This document shows, one piece after another, positions 53,263-58,272 of a stretch of DNA of 58,272 bases; position 1 is the first letter of the stretch, and each line of letters starts with the position of its first letter. Made by a program: the position numbers and the translations under genes. Under the pieces are notes generated by a model, which ran no database searches, was not told where the DNA came from, and worked only from the letters and a program-made list of their open reading frames with translations. Origin of the DNA: an uncultured Bacteroidota bacterium (lineage in GTDB: Bacteria; Bacteroidota; Bacteroidia; Chitinophagales; Chitinophagaceae); assembly GCA_903929195.1 (NCBI GenBank), contig CAIYTT010000204.1, forward strand, positions 1-58,272. Reading direction: 5' to 3'.

Positions 53263-54285
53263 ATGTATGTATTGAATAGTGATATTACGATTGGTAATTT
53301 CAGATTTAGTGGAGTTAATGCTGTTTGTATTAATAAAAGTATGCATTCTATTATGGAAACAGCTCTAATAACATTGCCCTCTATTGCTAAGGTGTCTAAA
53401 AATGCTAAGGTATTGCCGGGTACTGTAATTACAGGCACGCAATTTAAAGATGGCGACCCGGTTTGTATTCAGTTAGGTTATAACGGTAAGTTGAATACAG
53501 AATTTATAGGGTTTGTGAAACAGAGAAATTTGAATATGCCGCTTGAGGTGGTTTGTGAGGGTTATAGTTATTTACTGCGGCGTAATACGTCAACTGCTTT
53601 TTGGAAAACAATATCGCTAAAAGAGTATTTGCAATTTGCTGTTAGCGGTATCGATTTAAAATATAGTATTAAAGTGGTATGCGATTTGGATTTGGTGTTA
53701 TGTAATATATTAATCAATAATCAATCGGGTTTTGAGATGATTAATAACCTTGCTACCTACTGCGATGGAAACATTAGCTGCTTTTTTATAACACCGGGTG
53801 TTTTATGGTGCGGTTTGTATTACAGTAATTGTGCTGCAGGCAAGAATGTATTTAATATAGGACAGGTAAATTACCGGCTTGGTTTTAATGTATTAAAAAA
53901 CAATACGTTATACGAACGAATCAATGAAAATGACCCTGTAGCTGTTATTTACAGAAAAAAGCTATCTACAGGAGCTATATTACTACAATCATCGGATGTG
54001 TTTAGTGTTGTTGGCAGTACCCATACACGCCTATTAAATACTATAAATAGTGCCGAAGAACTAAAGTTGTTGGCTAATGAAAAAGCATATCAATACAGTT
54101 ATACGGGTTATGAGGGAAATATAGTATCTTTTTTAGAGCCATTTGTAAGTGCCGGTTATGTAGCGAACATACAAGACAGCAGGTATGCCGATAAAAACGG
54201 AAATTATGTTGTGGAAAGCACTCAGGTGCATTTTGGCATACAGGGTGCAAAAAGAATTGTGGAGATAGGAGCAAGAATTAATTAA
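53263..54285 (+). CDS. Baseplate hub protein (gpD / late control D-like)
   Basis: 340 residues from the ATG at 53263. I reject the earlier frame start at 53167, which runs through the repeat. The protein has the pattern of the gpD/VgrG N-terminal barrel: VCINKSMHSIMETALITLPSI, TQFKDGDPVCIQLGYNGKLNTEFIGFVKQ, LEVVCEGYSYLLRR, TYCDGNISCFFITPGVLWCGLY and, near the end, FVSAGYVANIQDSRYADKNGNYVVESTQVHFGIQGAKRIVEIGARI, as in hub proteins that start the tail. The order hub-spike-gp25 follows. Confidence 0.75.
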   Translation: MYVLNSDITIGNFRFSGVNAVCINKSMHSIMETALITLPSIAKVSKNAKVLPGTVITGTQFKDGDPVCIQLGYNGKLNTEFIGFVKQRNLNMPLEVVCEGYSYLLRRNTSTAFWKTISLKEYLQFAVSGIDLKYSIKVVCDLDLVLCNILINNQSGFEMINNLATYCDGNISCFFITPGVLWCGLYYSNCAAGKNVFNIGQVNYRLGFNVLKNNTLYERINENDPVAVIYRKKLSTGAILLQSSDVFSVVGSTHTRLLNTINSAEELKLLANEKAYQYSYTGYEGNIVSFLEPFVSAGYVANIQDSRYADKNGNYVVESTQVHFGIQGAKRIVEIGARIN

Positions 54286-54325
54286 ATACCAATATTGTAA
54301 AGTGGGAAATACATCAGATTGATTT

Positions 54326-54877
54326 ATGAATAAGAATACGGCTAAAATAAAATCGGGATTTAGGGAATTGGCAGCTAATGAAAATGAGATAATTAGTGGT
54401 ACAGTTGTAACAGGCAGTTTTAACAGCAGTACCAATACCATTAGCGTATTGCCAACAGGCGGAGGCTTGGCTATTTGCGGTGTACTGCTAAATACGATTA
54501 CGGGTAGCACAAATGGATTTATTATTTATCCGGCTGATGGTAGTAACGTAGTGATAGGTACTATTGACGGCCCGGGAGAATGGATTTTATTGCGTGCTGC
54601 CGATTTGGTAAAAGCAGGTATTACTATTGGCAATGTGGTTTATGAAATAGATAACGATCAGGTGAGTATTGTAAATGGTGCATTGACGCTGAATGTTGGT
54701 ACTACGGTTTTTAAAATGAACACTGCTACCGATGGGTTATATGCTTTGCTGCACGATTTAATAACTGCCATAACCTTACTTACCGTACCTACTACAGGAG
54801 GCCCAAGCGGTGTACCTATAAATGTTTTGGCTTTTAATGCTCTATTAACAAGATTAGGAAGTTTATTGGCAGGGTAA
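54326..54877 (+). CDS. Baseplate spike / gpV-like protein candidate
   Basis: 183 residues with an OB-like first half (FRELAANENEIISGTVVTGSFNSSTNTISVLP) and a glycine-rich beta part (VVIGTIDGPGEWILLRA). The C-terminus LYALLHDLITAITLLTVPTTGG is a helix typical of phage baseplate proteins in this position. It stands where the gpV/gp5-type spike is expected, between the hub and gp25. It lacks a clear beta-helix tip, so it may be an atypical or short spike. Confidence 0.55.
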   Translation: MNKNTAKIKSGFRELAANENEIISGTVVTGSFNSSTNTISVLPTGGGLAICGVLLNTITGSTNGFIIYPADGSNVVIGTIDGPGEWILLRAADLVKAGITIGNVVYEIDNDQVSIVNGALTLNVGTTVFKMNTATDGLYALLHDLITAITLLTVPTTGGPSGVPINVLAFNALLTRLGSLLAG

Positions 54878-54913
54878 TATTTATAAAAAACAATAAAATA
54901 AAAACTAAGAATT

Positions 54914-55210
54914 ATGGCTCGCTTAATGATAGATTTGGCTCTTGATGATACAGAAGACTTAGCAATAACAGGGGGTGATTTTGCCCTAACTGAAAGCACA
55001 GCAAGGCATCAGGAACAACTTATTTTAAACAATAAGGGCGATTTTAAACAGAACCCAAGTATAGGTGTGGGTGCAACTACGTTTATTGATGATGAAAATA
55101 CAATTGAGTTACTGCGTGCATTAAGTATAGAGTTTATAAAAGACGGTATGGAGGTGGTATCGGTGAGGTTAGAGCGGGGCGTGGTATATACGGATGCGTT
55201 TTATAGGTAA
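54914..55210 (+). CDS. GPW/gp25-like baseplate wedge protein
   Basis: 98 residues. The start MARLMIDLALDDTEDLAITGGDFALTESTARHQEQLILNNKGDFKQNPSIGVGATTFID resembles gp25/gpW wedge proteins: QEQLILNNKGDFKQNPSIGVG is the typical Q..ll...GE....p.yG pattern. The end is short. It is the last baseplate gene before the cargo insertion. Confidence 0.8.
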   Translation: MARLMIDLALDDTEDLAITGGDFALTESTARHQEQLILNNKGDFKQNPSIGVGATTFIDDENTIELLRALSIEFIKDGMEVVSVRLERGVVYTDAFYR

Positions 55211-55233
55211 TGGGGGAAAAAGTAGAATATGGA

Positions 55234-55456
55234 TTAATATCTATCTTCAATAATTGAATCGCTTAGGGAACCTGTGTAATTTTCAAGTACTTTTTGGCTT
55301 TTTGCAAATGAAAAATCACTTAGCATTAATTTGTTTTTTTTCTGCTATTTCAATGTTTTCTAAAAATGTTACAATTACTTTTACAGGTGCATCTGTTGAT
55401 AATTCTTTATCTAATTTAATAAACCTATTTTGATATGTACCTACCACACTAATCAT
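55234..55456 (-). pseudogene. Antitoxin-like small protein gene, frameshifted in an A8 run
   Basis: The minus strand encodes MISVVGTYQNRFIKLDKELS, then DAPVKVIVTFLENIEIAEK in the first frame, and MLSDFSFAKSQKVLENYTGS, SLSDSIIEDRY in the second. Joined, this is the pattern of small Bacteroidota antitoxins (GTY.NG.I.LD..LP.D.PVKVIVTFLE followed by a toxin-binding LSDFSFAKS helix). The frames are linked if one A is removed from the run of eight (55334-55341 as T on the plus strand). The 223 bases are one above a multiple of three. No toxin gene is adjacent. A promoter lies 17 bases upstream. Confidence 0.72.
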
Positions 55457-55473
55457 AATACCATTATTTAATA

Positions 55474-55481
55474 CAAAGTTA
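55474..55481 (-). promoter_or_regulatory. -7 promoter box for the antitoxin-like gene
   Basis: TAACTTTG on the minus strand, 17 bases before the ATG at 55456. Confidence 0.5.
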
Positions 55482-55525
55482 CAAACTTTTTTTAGAATGT
55501 CTATGAAACGATAACAGAATATTAT

Positions 55526-55533
55526 AGATTTGC
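55526..55533 (+). promoter_or_regulatory. -7 promoter box for the J-domain gene
   Basis: TAGATTTG ends 23 bases before the TTG start at 55557 and is divergent from the antitoxin promoter. Confidence 0.5.
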
Positions 55534-55556
55534 AAGAGGTAAATTAAACTATTAAT

Positions 55557-56261
55557 TTGAAAGATTATTACTATATATTAGGTATTGAGAAGCATGCTAC
55601 GGATGAACAGGTAAAATCTGCGTATAAAAAGTTGGCTGTTAAATTCCATCCTGATAAAAATAATGGTGATAAATTCTTTGAAGAACGGTTTAAAGATATA
55701 CAAGAGGCTTACGAAACGTTAAGCGACCCTATACTGAAACGAAACCATGATGCTACTCTTAAAAACAATACGAACTATGGCAATACCAATACAGGTAAAG
55801 CTTATGAAGAGGAACTAAAGCGTAAGGAGCGAGAACACCAAGAGGAATTAAGGCGGCAGCAAAGAGAACATGAAGACGAACTGAGACAAAAGGAAGAGGA
55901 GCTAAAAAGAAAATACCAAACACCCGAACAAAGAGCTGCCGAAGAAGCAGCAATGAAAAAAGAACAAGAAGAACAGCGGAAGCAGCAAGAAAACAACAGA
56001 AAGATTGCCGAATTAGAACGGCTGAATTATAGACTTAAAAAAGCAAATAGTGAGCTTGCGGAACTAAATACTAACGTTGTAACCAAAACTGATGAAATAA
56101 AACAAATAGAACATGATATAAAGAATATTGGGTATAAGGGGAAATGGAAAGAGAAGGAAAAAGAAGTAGATGAAATTGCTTATAACATTCTTATATTGTG
56201 TTTTATTATTTTTCTTTTAATATTAATTCCATTTTTTAAATCGGTTATTGAAAGGGTTTAA
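55557..56261 (+). CDS. Membrane-anchored J-domain protein
   Basis: 234 residues. The J-domain is complete: [34 protein letters not shown] with the HPD triad at 31-33, then [17 protein letters not shown] long charged coiled coil (about 80-195, rich in Glu, Lys, Gln and Arg with [20 protein letters not shown]) follows, and one transmembrane helix (about 210-228, [20 protein letters not shown]) at the C-terminus. No Gly/Phe or zinc domain. Start is TTG, right after a promoter box. It would recruit DnaK at the membrane. It is not a phage structural gene and is one of two cargo genes here. Confidence 0.87.
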   Translation: MKDYYYILGIEKHATDEQVKSAYKKLAVKFHPDKNNGDKFFEERFKDIQEAYETLSDPILKRNHDATLKNNTNYGNTNTGKAYEEELKRKEREHQEELRRQQREHEDELRQKEEELKRKYQTPEQRAAEEAAMKKEQEEQRKQQENNRKIAELERLNYRLKKANSELAELNTNVVTKTDEIKQIEHDIKNIGYKGKWKEKEKEVDEIAYNILILCFIIFLLILIPFFKSVIERV

Positions 56262-56334
56262 ACTTCATTTCATATTAGGTTATTTACTGAAAATATAAAT
56301 AATAAATTACTGTGTTTCTAAAAACCTAAATACT

Positions 56335-56565
56335 ATGCCCACCTATACAATAAGTACCAATGAAACCGCTTTAGATATTACGATTATGGCGAGTGGCACT
56401 TTAGAAAACGCTATGTTACTAATGGCTGCTACTAATACTTCTATTTCTGCATTGCCGGTTGCCGGTTTTACATTTATAATACCGGATACGATACTGCCTG
56501 ATGCTGAGACTCTGCTTTACTTACAACAAAATGGTATTGTATTAGGTACTAAGGGTGGTTTGTAA
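56335..56565 (+). CDS. gpX-like small baseplate protein (LysM-like)
   Basis: 76 residues, TISTNETALDITIMASGTLENAMLLMAATNTSISALPVAGFTFIIPD. The pattern resembles P2 gpX/LysM-like tail proteins (T...D.l..iA....G.......n......l..G..l.iP). In P2 gpX is a small tail protein with a LysM fold. Placement just before the J-like baseplate gene agrees. It resumes the structural cluster after the cargo. Confidence 0.6.
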   Translation: MPTYTISTNETALDITIMASGTLENAMLLMAATNTSISALPVAGFTFIIPDTILPDAETLLYLQQNGIVLGTKGGL

Positions 56566-56824
56566 AGAAAATTAAAAAAGCTCCATCTAAGCCCGTCCTT
56601 CCGCCCTTCAGCGGTATCCCAACAGGATTGGCAATTAGGTTGTATATACTTGTTGTTAAGACAGCTTGCAGACCATCGGGGGATTCCGCGAAAAAGCGGA
56701 ATGACGAATTTTTTGGTCGGACTGGTGCATTGTTTGTTTTGTTTCGTACTTTAATTTTGTAATGCTTGGTTCTATTTTAGTTTCTTCTTTTCAATAATAC
56801 ACATCTAAAAATCCAATTTCACCT
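56566..56824. repeat. 259-base gap with REP-like palindrome
   Basis: Contains a GC-rich element around 56675-56710: a run GGGGGATTCCGC, a spacer, and GCGGAATGACG, forming the arms ATTCCGC/GCGGAAT, a common dispersed repeat core (the GTCATTCCGC type). A further GC-rich stretch lies at about 56588-56625. No gene. Confidence 0.65.
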
Positions 56825-57676
56825 ATGGCAAGAACTATTGCACAAATACAGCAATCTATAATAGATGCTAAGAATGGGGTTAATCCTAATTTACCGCTCA
56901 CGGGGGCTAATCCGTTGGCGGCAATAACAAGCAGTAGCAATGTGGCTATATGGTTATTATGGACTTATATAGTTGCAGTATGCGTATATGTGTTAGAGAG
57001 TCTGTTTGACTTACATAAGAATGAAGTAGTGGGTATATTGGCTACCCAAAAACCACATACGTTGCAGTGGTATGTAAAAATGGCAAAAGCGTTTCAATAC
57101 GGTATGGCACTGCCGGCAGACAGCGATACTTATATGAGTATTTCCTTATTGCCTACGGTTTTAATTGTGGAATATGCTGCTGTTGTAGAGCTTACCAATA
57201 TGCTACGTATAAAAGTAGCAACACTTGTAGGTGGATTTCTTGCACCGTTAAGCAGCCTGCAATTAACAGCTTTTACAGCCTATATGCATTTAGTAAAAGA
57301 TGCAGGTGTGCGATTACAACTAACAAGTAATGCCCCCGATACGCTACAATTGGTATTAACTATTTTTTACGACCCTTTGGTATTAAGTGCCACTGGCGAA
57401 CGATTAGACGGTAGTGGCACTACACCTGTTGCAGATGCTATCAATACGTTTCTTACAAATATGCCTTTTAATGGTCTGTTTGTATTAAATAATCTTATTG
57501 TCACTTTACAAGCCATTAACGGAGTAGTTATTGGTAATGTGGTAAGTGCAAATGCCACTTATGGTTCTTTGCCCTATACGGTAATAAGTGTAGAATACCT
57601 GCCCGATGCCGGTTATATGGTACTTGCTACTGTAGGCGGTTTAACAATTAGCTATATACCACATGCACCTTTATAA
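56825..57676 (+). CDS. Baseplate J-like protein
   Basis: 283 residues. ARTIAQIQQSIIDAKNGVNPNLPLTGANPLAAITSSSNVAIWLLWTYIVAVCVYVLESLFDLHKNEV is the typical start of gpJ/gp47-like wedge proteins in Bacteroidota, and YMHLVKDAGVRLQLTSNAPDTLQLVLTIFYDPLVL the middle beta part. A hydrophobic stretch at about 40-60 is common in this family and is not a real membrane helix. It precedes the gpI-like gene, as in P2. Confidence 0.72.
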   Translation: MARTIAQIQQSIIDAKNGVNPNLPLTGANPLAAITSSSNVAIWLLWTYIVAVCVYVLESLFDLHKNEVVGILATQKPHTLQWYVKMAKAFQYGMALPADSDTYMSISLLPTVLIVEYAAVVELTNMLRIKVATLVGGFLAPLSSLQLTAFTAYMHLVKDAGVRLQLTSNAPDTLQLVLTIFYDPLVLSATGERLDGSGTTPVADAINTFLTNMPFNGLFVLNNLIVTLQAINGVVIGNVVSANATYGSLPYTVISVEYLPDAGYMVLATVGGLTISYIPHAPL

Positions 57677-57733
57677 GGATAGGCAAATAAATTTTATAAC
57701 ACATTATTTTCCTTTTAAAATATTAATAATACA

Positions 57734-58237
57734 ATGGGTTTATTTAATGTTAGTTTCCCCGATTTAATAAAACAACTATTACCGGTAAGGTTACGAAATG
57801 CTAAACTTACGCGATGGTTGCAGTGCTTGATAGCTCCGGTTATTGAATTGTATTTTTTATTTACTATAAATAGAAACGAGAATCTGTATTATTTGTCTCA
57901 CAACGGACAGGTAAGCTATTTGCAGGCTGTGCTTAACGATACGTTTGATTTTACCGGTAGAGGAATATACATTGCAGACCCTGCGATATGCGATGCCGTA
58001 TTTATTTGGCTGGTAGCAGAGGGTGAAACTGTATGGTTAGGCTTAACGAGTGAGATAGGGACAACCGGCTATACGAATCCTTTGTGGTTGTATCTAAATA
58101 CAGAAGTAAGTGCGGCTGCAACTAATTTTATAGTAATGATACCAAGCACCATAAGCTACGATACCTATAGAATGAATGCACTGATTGACAAATACAGGCT
58201 GGTATCAAAGAATAATTATTTGTTATTGAGCTATTGA
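57734..58237 (+). CDS. gpI-like tail protein candidate
   Basis: 167 residues. It follows the J-like gene as gpI does in P2. The start (MGLFNVSFPDLIKQLLPVRLRN, LTRWLQCLIAPVIELYFLF) and the middle strands (YYLSHNGQVSYLQAVLNDTFDFTGRGIYIADP) resemble Bacteroidota phage proteins found at this place. The last 60 residues are unusually rich in Thr and Tyr. The window ends 35 bases after its stop; receptor-binding genes may follow outside. Confidence 0.6.
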   Translation: MGLFNVSFPDLIKQLLPVRLRNAKLTRWLQCLIAPVIELYFLFTINRNENLYYLSHNGQVSYLQAVLNDTFDFTGRGIYIADPAICDAVFIWLVAEGETVWLGLTSEIGTTGYTNPLWLYLNTEVSAAATNFIVMIPSTISYDTYRMNALIDKYRLVSKNNYLLLSY

Positions 58238-58272
58238 TTTTTAAGGTAACTATTTTTAAACATACTAATTAC

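Larger units (their letters stand above)
55211..55556. other. 346-base gap holding a broken antitoxin-like gene
   Basis: The gap carries a minus-strand gene broken by one extra base (55234-55456) and two divergent promoter boxes (55474-55481 and 55526-55533). Nothing else is seen. Confidence 0.7.

Noticed and set aside
53052-53279. A 75-residue plus-strand frame in the tail cluster gap
   Set aside because: Encoded by the dispersed repeat (53022-53160) and it overlaps the hub gene start.
1-58272. CRISPR array
   Set aside because: No regularly spaced 24-40 base repeats; the only tandem repeat has a 102-base period and no variable spacers.

Overview
The window looks like a piece of chromosome from an AT-rich member of the Bacteroidota, most likely the Chitinophagales/Sphingobacteriales side. 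The reasons are TAnnTTTG -7 promoter boxes in front of many genes on both strands, type IX secretion (T9SS) C-terminal sorting domains, a FISUMP-domain protein, a MqnD enzyme (futalosine route to menaquinone), a MerR-free set of small operons, and Bacteroidota-type families such as DUF5606, a GH3/serine-hydrolase fusion and a persulfide dioxygenase-rhodanese fusion. All assignments are made by eye from sequence; nothing was searched.

Region 1 (1-40 kb) is ordinary chromosome. It holds cofactor and nucleotide metabolism (nadA, purH, mqnD, bioB, a BioF-like synthase, hemN, a purine phosphoribosyltransferase), proteolysis (clpX with a conserved 60-aa partner), DNA repair and RNA turnover (AlkA-like glycosylase, nth, rnhB), sulfide handling, and a dispersed cell-envelope theme: two glycosyltransferases, a flippase, an MBOAT/SGNH O-acetylation pair, a polytopic glycosyltransferase-like protein, a PagL-like lipid A deacylase, a LysM glucosaminidase and a GH3/serine-hydrolase fusion. 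Between genes lie long palindromes and a 102-bp tandem repeat carrying REP-like cores.

Region 2 (40-43.6 kb) is accessory. It carries a complete three-gene HipBST-type toxin-antitoxin operon with two operator-like repeats, three low-complexity unknown genes packed against the 3' side of a tRNA-Val, and a frameshifted T9SS cargo gene.

Region 3 (43.8 kb to the end) is a one-directional cluster of contractile-tail phage structural genes: prohead protease, major capsid protein, holin-like protein, CHAP endolysin, sheath (DUF2586), tube, tail-assembly chaperone with a probable -1 frameshift, an unusually short tape-measure candidate, hub/spike/gp25/gpX/gpJ/gpI-like baseplate proteins. No terminase, portal, integrase or repressor is visible anywhere in the window, and the cluster starts abruptly at the protease. 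Two pockets of non-structural cargo interrupt it: (a) a 53-aa ORF plus a DUF3825 gene behind an odd repeat-rich, hairpin-ended leader, between protease and capsid; (b) a frameshifted antitoxin-like gene and a membrane-anchored J-domain protein between gp25 and gpX. The cargo genes, unlike the structural genes, mostly have their own host-type TAnnTTTG promoters. The same composite dispersed repeat occurs at 5.3 kb and inside the tail cluster at 53.0-53.2 kb. The most interesting candidates are therefore the domesticated-looking contractile particle with host-type cargo, the DUF3825 leader RNA candidate, and the HipBST operon.

Three genes (NHL/T9SS protein, second T9SS protein, antitoxin-like gene) are each broken by a single-base indel; whether these are real mutations or consensus errors cannot be told from the sequence alone.
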